From Stutzerimonas stutzeri (GTDB lineage Bacteria > Pseudomonadota > Gammaproteobacteria > Pseudomonadales > Pseudomonadaceae), in the NCBI RefSeq assembly GCF_024451105.1, contig NZ_JANGEY010000002.1, forward strand, positions 62,001 to 126,000: a stretch of 64,000 nucleotides of DNA, read 5' to 3'. Below are positions 14,310-23,093 of the stretch, one piece after another. Positions within the stretch are counted from its first letter, which is position 1. Every line of letters begins with the position of its first letter. Both the position numbers and the translations under genes were made by a program. The notes below the pieces were generated by a model. That model had not been told where the DNA came from. It was given only the letters and a program-made list of their open reading frames with translations, and ran no database searches.

Positions 14310-14334
14310 GCGGGCGCCCGCAACGGGCGCCCGC
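14310..14334 (+). terminator. hairpin after the ATP-grasp operon
   Basis: An 11-bp perfect stem GCGGGCGCCCG (14310-14320) pairs with 14324-14334 around a CAA loop, 8 bp after the ligase stop. No T-run follows, so it is terminator-like only. Confidence 0.5.
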
Positions 14335-14386
14335 CTCCGCCCCGCCCTGCGTTAGAATCCCGGCTTGCACTCGTTCGAGCCCCGCC

Positions 14387-15736
14387 ATGTCCACCTGCGT
14401 CATCCATCCCCTGCCCTACCACGCCGATCCGCGCCCGCGCTTCGCCCACCTGCACGCCGCCCCCGGCGCCTGCCTGCTCGACGGCGGCCGCCCACGGGCC
14501 GAGCGCGGGCGCTTCGACCTGTTCAGCGCCTGGCCGGAGCAGACGCTCAGGCCCGAGCCCGGCGAGGACGGTCGCAGCTTCCTCGCCCGCTGCCGCGCGG
14601 CGCTGGCCCGGCTGGGCCGCGCCGAAGCGCCGGCCGGCGTCGAGCTGCCGTTCACCGGCGGCCTGCTCGGTTACCTGGGCTACGACTTCGGCCGCCGCCT
14701 GGAACGCCTGCCCGAGCAGGCCGTCGACGACCTCGCCCTGCCCGACGCGGCCTTCGGCCTGTACGCCTGGGCACAGGTCACCGACCACCAGCGGCAGACC
14801 TCGCAGCTGGTGTTCCACCCGAGCCTGGCGGCCGAACGGCGCGCCGCGCTGATCGCCCTGTTCGCGAACGAGGCAGCCGCACCGGCCGGCGACGAGCTCC
14901 GCCTGCTGGCGCCGTTCGCCGCCGACCTCGACGCCGCCCGGTACCGCGCCGCCATCGAGCGCATCCAGGCCTACATCCGCGCCGGCGACTGCTACCAGGT
15001 CAACTTCGCCCAGCGCTTCCAGGCGCCCTGCCAGGGCGAACCATGGAGCGCCTACACCCGGCTGCGCGAGGCCTGTCCGACGCCGTTCGCCGGCTACCTG
15101 GCACTGGACGACGGCGCCATCCTCAGCCTGTCCCCCGAGCGCTTCCTCAGCGTGCACCAGGGCCGGGTCGAGACCCGGCCGATCAAGGGTACCCGCCCGC
15201 GCGGCGCCACGCCGGACGCCGACCGCGCCTTCGCCGAGGAGCTGGCCGCCAGCGCCAAGGACCGCGCCGAAAACCTGATGATCGTCGACCTGCTGCGCAA
15301 CGACCTCGGCCGCAGCTGCCGCATCGGCTCGGTGCGCGTGCCTGAACTGTTCGCCCTGGAAAGCTATCCCAATGTCCACCATCTGGTGAGCAGCGTGACC
15401 GGCGAACTGGCCGCGGGCCTCGACGCCTTCGACCTGCTGGCCGGCAGCTTCCCCGGCGGCTCGATCACCGGCGCGCCGAAGATCCGCGCCATGCAGATCA
15501 TCGATGAGCTGGAACCGACCCGCCGCGCCATCTATTGCGGCTCGCTGCTGTATGTCGACTGCCGCGGCGAGATGGACAGCTCGATCTGCATCCGCACCGT
15601 GCTGGTGCGCAATGGCCGCGCCAGCTGCTGGGGCGGCGGCGGCATCGTCATGGACTCCGACTGGCAGGCCGAGTACGAGGAGTCGAAGACCAAGGTGCGC
15701 GTGCTGCTGCAGACCCTGGAAGCCACCCTCGACTGA
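14387..15736 (+). CDS. pabB: aminodeoxychorismate synthase component I
   Basis: Converts chorismate and ammonia or glutamine nitrogen to 4-amino-4-deoxychorismate for folate synthesis. The 449-aa protein has the anthranilate-synthase component I fold. Conserved chorismate-binding segments include ETRPIKGTRPRG, RAENLMIVDLLRNDLGR, GSFPGGSITGAPKIRAMQII and CGGGIVMDSD-like GGGGIVMDSDW near the C-terminus. The lysine in IKGT is typical of PabB and argues against anthranilate synthase. The start at 14387 follows a TAGAAT hexamer. In Pseudomonas aeruginosa pabB lies beside thrH; here four SMC-cassette genes separate them. Confidence 0.93.
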   Translation: MSTCVIHPLPYHADPRPRFAHLHAAPGACLLDGGRPRAERGRFDLFSAWPEQTLRPEPGEDGRSFLARCRAALARLGRAEAPAGVELPFTGGLLGYLGYDFGRRLERLPEQAVDDLALPDAAFGLYAWAQVTDHQRQTSQLVFHPSLAAERRAALIALFANEAAAPAGDELRLLAPFAADLDAARYRAAIERIQAYIRAGDCYQVNFAQRFQAPCQGEPWSAYTRLREACPTPFAGYLALDDGAILSLSPERFLSVHQGRVETRPIKGTRPRGATPDADRAFAEELAASAKDRAENLMIVDLLRNDLGRSCRIGSVRVPELFALESYPNVHHLVSSVTGELAAGLDAFDLLAGSFPGGSITGAPKIRAMQIIDELEPTRRAIYCGSLLYVDCRGEMDSSICIRTVLVRNGRASCWGGGGIVMDSDWQAEYEESKTKVRVLLQTLEATLD

Positions 15737-15835
15737 ATCCCGCGCGGCCGCAAAGGCGACCTGGGCGACACACGCTGTCGCCCGGCTCGCCTAGACTGCG
15801 CCCCGGCCCCGTTTCGTTGCCCTGAAAGGATCCCC

Positions 15836-18800
15836 ATGCCCAGCCTCAACCGCATCATCCTGATCAACACCCACCTCGCGGGCGTGGTCGAGCTGGTGGT
15901 CGACGACCACACCAACATCTGCGGCACCAACGCCTCCGGCAAGACCACCCTGCAGCGCCTGGTGCCGGTGTTCTACGGCGAATACCCGAGCCGCGTGGTG
16001 CCGGCCACCCGCGACAGCTTCGAGCGCTGGTACCTGCCGACCGAGCAGAGCTTCATCGTCTACGAATACCAGCGCATGGACGGCGAGGCCTGCCAGACCA
16101 TCCTCGCCGCCAGCAGCGACGGCCGCGGCGTCGACTACCGCCTGGCGCACAAGGGCTTCGAGCTGGACGACTACATCAGGAGCCGCCAGGGCGATGTCGT
16201 GGTCTGCCGCAGCATGGCCGAGCTGGGCCGCCACTTCCGCCAGAGCGGGGTGGCGGTCAGCAACCAGCTGAACACCCGCCAGTACCGCGCGATCATCCAG
16301 AACGACCGCAGCCTGCTCGCCGCCGACAGCCAGCGCGGCGAACTGCGCCAGCTGGCCCGGCAGTTCTCGCTGTGCGCCGGCGAGCACAGCCTGCGCCACA
16401 TCGAGAAGCTGGTGCGCGCCGTGCACTCGCGCGAGGGCAAGATGGAGACGGTCAAGTCGATGGTCGCCGCCATCCTCGAGGAGGACGGCGTGGCGCCGCC
16501 GACCACCGGCCTCAGCCCGCAGAAGGTCGAGGACTGGATCCGCGACAGCCAGCTGATCCAGGGCTTCGCCGCCCTGCGCCCGCAGTTCGCCCGCCTGGAG
16601 CACGACTTCGCCGAGCTGCAGGGCAACGAGGCGCGCCTGGCCGGCCTGCTGCAGGCCTTCCAGACCGACCAGCCGCTGCTGTTCGCCCGCCAGGAGCAGC
16701 TGCGCCTCGCCCTCGAGCAGAGCGGCTTCGAACTCAAGCTGCTGGAAGACGACTGGAGGGACCAGCGCGACGCCCTCAGCCTCGAGCTGTCGCAGGTCCA
16801 GGCGCGCATCGAGAGTGCGGAAACCCAGCTGCAGCACATCGAGGAGCAGTACCAGCAATACCTCGACGCCGACATCGACCAGGCCAAGGCCGACCTGGAG
16901 AAGCTCGACGGCTGGCGCCTGGAGCTGGACAACCACAAGGAACGCCTGCGCCTGCTCACCGAGCAGCACGCCGACGTGCAGAACGCCTACCTGGAGCGCA
17001 AGCAGATCGTCCAGGAGCGCCAGCAGGAAGCCGTCGACCGCCTGCACGAGCAGGAAGGCCGGGTGCGCGACGAACTGGCCGAGCGCAACCAGCACAGGCA
17101 CGAGGCCCTCGCCCAGCTCGACCGCGCCTTCGCCAACCGCCGCCAGGAGGCGGAAAGCGCCAGCCGCGAGCGCCGCCACGCCCTCGAACTGGAGAAGAGC
17201 CGCCAGGAACAGCTGATCGCCAGCTTCGCCTACAGCGAGGAGGAAACGCTGAGCCTGGAGGTCTTCGACCGCCGCCTGGAGGAGGCCGACGAGCAGCGCG
17301 ACGGCGCCGCCCAGCAGCTCGACGCCTTGCAGCAGCAGGAGCGCCTGCGGCTGCGCCAGCGCGAGGACGCCGCCCAGCAGCTCGCCCAGGCCAGCCGCCG
17401 GGTCGGCGAACGCCAGCGCGAGCTGGACGACGCCGAGCGCCTGCTCTACCCCGGCCAGCACAGCCTGCTGGAATTCCTGCGCCGCGAGCAGCCGGGCTGG
17501 GAGCAGAGCCTCGGCAAGGTGATCGAGCCGAGCCTGCTGCAGCGCAGCGACCTCAAGCCGGCCCTCAGCGCGGCGCCGGCCGACAGCCTGTACGGCGTGC
17601 AGCTCGACCTCGCCGCACTGGCCACGCCGGAGCACGCCGCCGGCGAGGCGGAACTGCGCCACCGCGTGCAGCTGGCCGGCGACAACCTGCAGGACGCCCG
17701 CAACCAGCAGGAGCAGGTGGAACAGCAGCTGGGCGAGCACGGCGCCGCGCTGGAGGAGCTGAACACCCGCCTGGTGGTGGCGCGTACCGCCCTGCAGACC
17801 GCCAAGGACAACCGCCAGCGCCTCAAGGAGGAGCGCGCCGCGCTCAAGGAACGCCTCGACGCCGCCCTCGCCGAGCGCCGCCAGGCCGCGCGCCAGCAGC
17901 TCGCCGGCCTGGACGCCGCCCTCGCCCAGCTCAAGCTGGAGCACGCCAGCCTCGTCGAGGAGCTGGACAGCCAGCACCGCGAGGCGCGCCTGGACACCAG
18001 CGCGCACTGGCAGCAGGTGATCGGCGACCTGGAGCAGCGCCTGGCCCAGCTGCGCGGCCAGCTGGAGGAGCAGCGCGCCCAGGGCAAGGCCGAGCTGGCC
18101 GCCTGCGAGAGCTGGTACCGCAACGAACTGAAGTCGCGCGGCGTCGACGAGGCGCAGCTGATCCAGCTGAAGAGCGGCATCCGCGAGCGCGAGCAGCGCA
18201 TCCGCGACACCGAGGCGCGCCGCGCCGAGGTGCACCGCTTTGATGAGTGGTACGCGGTCACCTGGCTCAAGCGCAAGCCGCAGCTGCAGGAGGATCTGGT
18301 CGAGCGCAAGCGCGAGGCCACCGACCTCAGGCTGCGCCTGGACACCGCCACCCTGGCCTTCAAGAGCCGCCGTGACGCCCTCGAACAGCAGCGCCGCCAG
18401 GCCCTGCAGGCCCAGGGCCAGGTGTCCGAGCAGCTCGACAGCCTCAAGGCCCTGCTCAAGCGCCTCGGCGAGCTCAAGCTGCCGCGCGACGGCCAGACGC
18501 CGGCCGGCGAGCTGGACGAGCGCCTGCGCCTGGCCCAGGAGCTGCTGCACGGCCGCGAGAACCTGCTCGCCGCCATCAAGCAGCACGTCGAGCGCTTCGA
18601 CAGCCTGATCGCCGGCAAGGCCGGCTCCAGCCTGACCGAGACCTGGGAGCGCAGCCGCGAGGAATGCAGCCTGGTCAGCGAGCGCGGCGGGCCGGCCTTC
18701 GACTACCGCCGCCTGGTGCCGGCGCTGGCCCAGCTGCTCAACGTGCTGGTGCCGCAGAGCATCACCGCGCTGCGCGAGCAGGGGCGGATCTTCGGCAAGG

Positions 18801-19510
18801 ACCTGTTCGACTACTTCGCCGTGCTCGCCGACATCGACCAGCGCATCGCCAGCCAGAGCGCGCGGATCACCCGCGAGGTCGGCGAGGAACTGTTCCTCGA
18901 CGGCGTGTCCAACTCGGCGGTGACCATCCGCTCGAAGATCACCGAACTGGAGTTCTGGCCGGAGCTGCGCGCCTTCGTCGCCGCCTACCGCGAATGGGAG
19001 GACAGCGGCTTCAGTGAGCTGCCCGGCGAGGACTACACCGGCAGCATGCGCCGCGCCCTCGAGGTGCTCGGCCGCTCGGCGCTGACCAGCGGCATCGCCG
19101 GCCTCTTGGAGATCGAGCTGCGCCTGCGCGAGGGCAACAGCGACCTGGTGATCCGCACCGACCGCCAGCTCAACGAGTCGTCCAGCCACGGCATGGCCTA
19201 CCTGATCCTCTGCAAGTTCCTGCTGGCCTTCACCCGCCTGCTGCGCGGCCGCGCCCCGGCGACCATCCACTGGCCGATCGACGAGCTGGGCACCCTGCAC
19301 CACAGCAACGTGAAGAAGATCTTCGACGCCTGCGCCAGCAACGCCATCCGCATCCTCGGCGCCTTCCCCAACCCGGACTCCGAGGTGCTGGCGCTGTTCA
19401 AGAACCGCTACATCGTCGACAAGCAGAGCCGCCGGCTGCAGGTGGTCAAGCCGCGCCTGGACGTGATCGGCGAACGCCTGAAAGCCCGCCTGAGCGAGGA
19501 GACCGTCTGA
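15836..19510 (+). CDS. jetC: SMC-like ATPase of a Wadjet/MksB-type complex (JetC-like)
   Basis: A 1,224-aa SMC-type protein with split ATPase ends. The Walker A motif GTNASGKTT is at residues 30-38. A signature-like NESSSHGMAYL lies at about 1111-1121 and Walker B ATIHWPIDELG at about 1141-1151. The roughly 750 residues between are mostly heptad-rich, Gln/Glu/Arg-laden coiled coil (for example QLRGQLEEQRAQGKAEL), with a hinge-like break near the middle. This is the MukB/MksB/JetC branch; the companions downstream (JetB-, JetA- and JetD-like) make a Wadjet-type complex the best reading. Such complexes extrude DNA loops and the JetD nuclease cuts small circular plasmids. An AAAGGA site precedes the ATG. 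It opens the cassette and overlaps jetB (TGATG). Confidence 0.85.
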   Translation: MPSLNRIILINTHLAGVVELVVDDHTNICGTNASGKTTLQRLVPVFYGEYPSRVVPATRDSFERWYLPTEQSFIVYEYQRMDGEACQTILAASSDGRGVDYRLAHKGFELDDYIRSRQGDVVVCRSMAELGRHFRQSGVAVSNQLNTRQYRAIIQNDRSLLAADSQRGELRQLARQFSLCAGEHSLRHIEKLVRAVHSREGKMETVKSMVAAILEEDGVAPPTTGLSPQKVEDWIRDSQLIQGFAALRPQFARLEHDFAELQGNEARLAGLLQAFQTDQPLLFARQEQLRLALEQSGFELKLLEDDWRDQRDALSLELSQVQARIESAETQLQHIEEQYQQYLDADIDQAKADLEKLDGWRLELDNHKERLRLLTEQHADVQNAYLERKQIVQERQQEAVDRLHEQEGRVRDELAERNQHRHEALAQLDRAFANRRQEAESASRERRHALELEKSRQEQLIASFAYSEEETLSLEVFDRRLEEADEQRDGAAQQLDALQQQERLRLRQREDAAQQLAQASRRVGERQRELDDAERLLYPGQHSLLEFLRREQPGWEQSLGKVIEPSLLQRSDLKPALSAAPADSLYGVQLDLAALATPEHAAGEAELRHRVQLAGDNLQDARNQQEQVEQQLGEHGAALEELNTRLVVARTALQTAKDNRQRLKEERAALKERLDAALAERRQAARQQLAGLDAALAQLKLEHASLVEELDSQHREARLDTSAHWQQVIGDLEQRLAQLRGQLEEQRAQGKAELAACESWYRNELKSRGVDEAQLIQLKSGIREREQRIRDTEARRAEVHRFDEWYAVTWLKRKPQLQEDLVERKREATDLRLRLDTATLAFKSRRDALEQQRRQALQAQGQVSEQLDSLKALLKRLGELKLPRDGQTPAGELDERLRLAQELLHGRENLLAAIKQHVERFDSLIAGKAGSSLTETWERSREECSLVSERGGPAFDYRRLVPALAQLLNVLVPQSITALREQGRIFGKDLFDYFAVLADIDQRIASQSARITREVGEELFLDGVSNSAVTIRSKITELEFWPELRAFVAAYREWEDSGFSELPGEDYTGSMRRALEVLGRSALTSGIAGLLEIELRLREGNSDLVIRTDRQLNESSSHGMAYLILCKFLLAFTRLLRGRAPATIHWPIDELGTLHHSNVKKIFDACASNAIRILGAFPNPDSEVLALFKNRYIVDKQSRRLQVVKPRLDVIGERLKARLSEETV

Positions 19511-20151
19511 TGCTGTCGAACAAGGGCAAGGTCATCGAGCGCCTGCTGCAGGGCGCCTTCATCTGCCGCACCAGCGACGAGGAAGGCTGGCGCTTTTTGA
19601 AGAATCCGGCCAACCGCGAGCAGGTCGACGACTACCTGGCCACCCTCAACCGCAGCGTGGCCACGGTCGGCGCCGGCAGCGAGGCCGAGGTGTTCTACTG
19701 CGCCTATCGCCAGCTCGGCGAAGCCGAACGGCGGGTGGTCGGCCAGCAGTTCCGCGACGTGTGCAACGCCCTCACCCCGCTGGTCGAGTGGCTGCTGCTG
19801 GTCCAGGAAGCCGGCGCCCAGGATGCGCCGCTCACCGAGGGCAGTCCGATCCGCCTCAACGAGCTGCAGAGCATCGTCGAGGACACCCCGGCATTCCGCG
19901 AGCAGCTGGCGCGCATCAGCCACTACCGGCTGTTCGGCTCGACCAGCGCCAGCGTCGACGCGCAGATCAAGCAGGTGTTCAAGCGCCTGTGCGAACTCGG
20001 CTACCTGCTGCGCCCCAACCCGGAGAAGCAGATCTACCTCGGCACCGGCAAGCTGGACTACCTGTACGAGGTGATCCGCTTCATCGACGAGGCCGAAGGC
20101 CTCTCGCTCGAGGAGCGCGCCGAGCTGGCCAGCCAGGGGAGCCTGCTGTGA
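19510..20151 (+). CDS. jetB: KITE-type accessory subunit (JetB/MksE-like)
   Basis: A 213-aa protein with the size and position of the MukE/MksE/JetB subunits, which are tandem winged-helix (KITE) proteins that bind the kleisin. Typical features are the segments FICRTSDEEGWRFLKNPANREQVDDYLATLNR and VFKRLCELGYLLRPNPEKQIYLGTGKLDYLYEVIRFI (each cited here for position: about residues 18-45 and 157-190). It overlaps the end of jetC (TGATG) and the start of jetA (GTGA), consistent with fixed-ratio, coupled translation. Assignment rests on context plus fold-like pattern. Confidence 0.78.
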   Translation: MLSNKGKVIERLLQGAFICRTSDEEGWRFLKNPANREQVDDYLATLNRSVATVGAGSEAEVFYCAYRQLGEAERRVVGQQFRDVCNALTPLVEWLLLVQEAGAQDAPLTEGSPIRLNELQSIVEDTPAFREQLARISHYRLFGSTSASVDAQIKQVFKRLCELGYLLRPNPEKQIYLGTGKLDYLYEVIRFIDEAEGLSLEERAELASQGSLL

Positions 20152-21365
20152 GCGGCAACCTGCACCAGGCCGGCGTGCGCTTCCTGCGCCAGCTGGGCCG
20201 CCACGCCGAGACCATCATGGACGCCTACCTGGCCGGCGCGGTCGGCGACGACGCCCTCGAGCCCGGCGTGCAGGAGCGCCTGGTCAAGGACGGCGTGCTC
20301 TATCGCCCGGAGCCGGGCGCCGACCTGCACCTGCGCAGGGTGGTGCGCGCGCTGCTCGAGGAGGCGCTCAGGGACGACCGCAATCGACAGATCGACGCCA
20401 ACACCGGCAGCACCCTGGCCACCTTCAAGACCCTTGCCGCCCACTACAAGGAGGCGCGCCACCAGGGCGACTTCGCCGCCGCCGACGCCTACCTGGCCGA
20501 CCTGCGCGAGCACGTCTACAGCTTCTGCGAGGGCCTCGGCCACAGCGTGCGGGTGCTGTGGGGGCGGATCAACAACGAGTTCGGCTACGTCGGCAGCCTC
20601 GGCGCCAAGATCCGCGAGAACGAGCTGGCCCAGACCCAGGTCAGCGAGCTGCTGGCCGGCCTCGAACTGATCGACTTCAGCGAACTGGCGGAAACCGCCG
20701 GCGAACTGCGCGAGCTGCGCCGCCTGCTGGTCACCCGCCTGCAGCGCCAGGTCAGCGACTGCTGCCAGGAGCTCGGCGTGGTGCAGGGCCGCCTGCTCGA
20801 ACTGCTCGGCCGCTTCCGCAAGATCCAGGGCCGCACCCGCCTGCTGCGCGGCTGGCTGCTGCACGCCGAACAGCAGCCCGACTACCGCCCGGGCAGCCAC
20901 ACCGCGCGGCCCGAGATGCCGCAGCTGCTCAACCTCGCCGAGGCACTGATCGCCCCTGCGGCGGCGAACCTCCACGACAGCGGCCAGGAAGCCGAGCTGC
21001 TCGCCCTCGCCGCGCAGATCCGCGCCCAGCGCGAGGAACGCCCGGCCACGCCGCCGGCCGAGGCCGGCGAGCTGACCCTGGGCGAGATGGAGAGCTTCGA
21101 GGTGCAGCCCAACCCGATCCAGCTCGCCGTGCAGGAGTACCTCTGCGCGGTGATCGAGAGCGGCCAGCCGGTGTCGGCGCTGACCTGGTGGCGCGAGCGC
21201 GAGCTGCCCTGGGATCCGGAGACCTGGCTGTACCAGGTGATCGGCGGCTACGAGGCGCTGCCCGACGAACAGCGCGCCTGCTTCCAGCTCGACCCCGACG
21301 GCGAGCCGCACCCGGTGTTTTCCGGCAACTTCATCGTGCGGGACCTGTCGCTGTGGCTGGCCTGA
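20148..21365 (+). CDS. jetA: kleisin-type subunit (JetA/MksF-like)
   Basis: A 405-aa protein starting at GTG 20148, which overlaps the jetB stop by 4 bp (GTGA). It is largely helical, with a helix-rich N-terminal half (LRRVVRALLEEALRDDRN, then TGSTLATFKTLAAHYKEARHQGD) and a C-terminal winged-helix-like segment around WWRERELPWDPETWLYQVI. This layout suits the kleisin MksF/JetA that bridges the SMC heads. The identification depends on the neighbouring SMC and KITE genes; the sequence alone has no diagnostic motif. Usual cassettes place this gene first, here it is third. Confidence 0.72.
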   Translation: MSGNLHQAGVRFLRQLGRHAETIMDAYLAGAVGDDALEPGVQERLVKDGVLYRPEPGADLHLRRVVRALLEEALRDDRNRQIDANTGSTLATFKTLAAHYKEARHQGDFAAADAYLADLREHVYSFCEGLGHSVRVLWGRINNEFGYVGSLGAKIRENELAQTQVSELLAGLELIDFSELAETAGELRELRRLLVTRLQRQVSDCCQELGVVQGRLLELLGRFRKIQGRTRLLRGWLLHAEQQPDYRPGSHTARPEMPQLLNLAEALIAPAAANLHDSGQEAELLALAAQIRAQREERPATPPAEAGELTLGEMESFEVQPNPIQLAVQEYLCAVIESGQPVSALTWWRERELPWDPETWLYQVIGGYEALPDEQRACFQLDPDGEPHPVFSGNFIVRDLSLWLA

Positions 21366-22183
21366 GCCGCAGCCACCACAACGCCGTGCACCGGCTGCTG
21401 CGCGAGCGTCTGGAGCGGGTGGAGTTCAACCGCACCTGGCAGCAGCTGTACGCCCATTTCGAGCTGGGCCGCCCCATGGGCAAATGGCTGCACTTCGACG
21501 CCGAGACACGCCGTCTGCTGCAGCGCATGGCAGGGGACGAGTGGGGCTTCGATCCGCTGGCGGGCGTACCGGACGGCAGCCGCCGCGAGGTGGCCGCCCA
21601 CGCGGTCGACGAGAAGATCGCCCGGCGCCGCCCCGACGACGATTTCGTGCTGGTCAAGGGTGCCCTGCCCGCGCCGCTGCCAGCCCTCGCCCGCGGCCTC
21701 AGCCTGCGCGTGGCGCTGCAGCAGCTGGACGCCGCCGCCATCGCCCGGGTGCTGCTGATCGAGAACCTCGACAGCTTCGACGACTGGGAGGACTACCCGG
21801 CACCGCCCGAACTGGCCGGCAGCCTGGCCGTCTACCGCGGCCATCGCGGCCTGGCCCGCGGCGCCCGCCAGCTGCTGGAACGGCTGCCGGCAGCCACGCC
21901 GGTGGTGGTCTTCGCCGACTTCGATCCGGCCGGCCTGGCCATCGCCGCCAGCCTGCCGCGCGCCGACGCCCTGCTGCTGCCGGAACTGGACGAGACGCTG
22001 CTGGCCAGCGGTAGCCGCGAGCACTTCGACCGCCAGTTCCGCCAGGCCGCCCAGCTGGACAGCCTGGAACTGGGCGGCTGGCAAGCCGTGTGGGACGAGC
22101 TGCAGCGGCACCGGGTCAGCCTCAAGCAGCAGCACATGCTGGCCTTCGGCTGCCGGCTGCGCCTGGTGCCGCGCCGCGGCTGA
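21353..22183 (+). CDS. jetD: Toprim-domain nuclease subunit of the cassette (JetD/MksG-like, short)
   Basis: A 276-aa protein from a GTG at 21353 that overlaps jetA by 13 bp. The C-terminal half has Toprim hallmarks: a glutamate in LLIENLDSF (Glu137) and the acidic pair in VVVFADFDPAGLAIA (Asp189 and Asp191). In Wadjet systems this DUF2220-type Toprim subunit cleaves plasmid DNA. JetD proteins are usually about 370-400 aa with an N-terminal DUF3322 arm; this one is about 100 residues shorter, so the arm is reduced or of a different type. A GTG at 21390 is an alternative start. A hairpin terminator follows. Confidence 0.75.
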   Translation: MAGLSRSHHNAVHRLLRERLERVEFNRTWQQLYAHFELGRPMGKWLHFDAETRRLLQRMAGDEWGFDPLAGVPDGSRREVAAHAVDEKIARRRPDDDFVLVKGALPAPLPALARGLSLRVALQQLDAAAIARVLLIENLDSFDDWEDYPAPPELAGSLAVYRGHRGLARGARQLLERLPAATPVVVFADFDPAGLAIAASLPRADALLLPELDETLLASGSREHFDRQFRQAAQLDSLELGGWQAVWDELQRHRVSLKQQHMLAFGCRLRLVPRRG

Positions 22184-22200
22184 ACGCGGCGCGCAGAAAC

Positions 22201-22230
22201 GCCGAGGCCCGCACGATGGCGGGCCTCGGT
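22201..22230. terminator. bidirectional hairpin between jetD and thrH
   Basis: GCCGAGGCCCGC (22201-22212) pairs with 22219-22230 (one G-T pair) around a 6-nt loop. It lies between convergent jetD and thrH and can serve both. Confidence 0.65.
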
Positions 22231-22253
22231 CGACAGTCGATGCAGCGTTGCGC

Positions 22254-22871
22254 TTACAGGCTCAGCGGGCGAATCGACGCCTTGAGGAATTCCTGCTTGA
22301 GGTCTTCGTAGGTGTGCACCGCCGGGAACTGCGGGAACTCGCGGATCACGTTGTCCGGCGCATGGAACAGGATGCCGGCGTGCGCCTCGCTGAGCATGGT
22401 GGTGTCGTTGTAGGAGTCGCCGGCGGCGATCACCCGGTAGTACAGGCTCTTCAGGGCGATCACCGACTGGCGCTTGGGATCCTTCTGGCGCAGCTGGTAG
22501 TCCACCACGCGATCGGTCTCGTCGGTGATCAGCTTGTGGCACAGCAGGGTCGGGAAGCCGAGCTGGCGCATCAGCGGCTGGGAGAACTCGTAGAAGGTGT
22601 CGGAGAGGATCACCACCTGGAAGCGCTCGCGCAGCCAGTCGACGAACTCCACCGCGCCGTCCAGCGGCTTGAGGGTGGCGATCACTTCCTGGATGTCGCG
22701 CAGCTTCAGGCCGTGCTCGTCGAGGATGCGCAGACGCTGCTTCATCAGCACGTCGTAGTCGGGAATGTCGCGGGTAGTCGCCTTGAGCGCGTCGATTCCG
22801 GTTTTTTCGGCGAAGGCGATCCAGATTTCCGGGACCAGTACGCCCTCGAGATCAAGGCAGGCGATTTCCAC
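22254..22871 (-). CDS. thrH: phosphoserine phosphatase / homoserine phosphotransferase ThrH
   Basis: A HAD-superfamily enzyme that removes phosphate from phosphoserine and can pass it to homoserine. From GTG 22871 the protein is 205 aa, the length known for ThrH. The catalytic aspartates sit in IACLDLEGVLVPEIW, the threonine/serine motif is LSDTFYEFS and the C-terminal metal motif is AAGDSYNDTTML. The GTG start is preferred over an upstream ATG at 22997 because the family begins with EIACLDLEG and GAGGAG lies about 8 bases before the GTG. It diverges from cysH. Confidence 0.94.
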   Translation of the reverse strand: MEIACLDLEGVLVPEIWIAFAEKTGIDALKATTRDIPDYDVLMKQRLRILDEHGLKLRDIQEVIATLKPLDGAVEFVDWLRERFQVVILSDTFYEFSQPLMRQLGFPTLLCHKLITDETDRVVDYQLRQKDPKRQSVIALKSLYYRVIAAGDSYNDTTMLSEAHAGILFHAPDNVIREFPQFPAVHTYEDLKQEFLKASIRPLSL

Positions 22872-23093
22872 AGCAGACTCCTCGATGAACAGACAGAAAT
22901 TGAGGCGGCACTCTAGCGAGTTGGCCCGCGGGGCGCAACGCGGCGCAGGGAAGCGCCTGACAGAAAAGCGCCCGAACCGGCGCCACATATTCCACATTGT
23001 TAGGTGAATAGCGGCATTTGGTTATTTCAATGCATAAACAGCTTGCTGGTACCATTTCCGCATCTGCCGAACCCATGACAAGCGGAAGCCCTG

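Noticed and set aside
15836-22183. Reading the SMC cassette as housekeeping MukBEF
   Set aside because: The fourth, Toprim-bearing gene and the sequence of the ATPase ends fit Wadjet/Mks systems; MukBEF operons lack a nuclease subunit and belong mainly to enterobacterial relatives.
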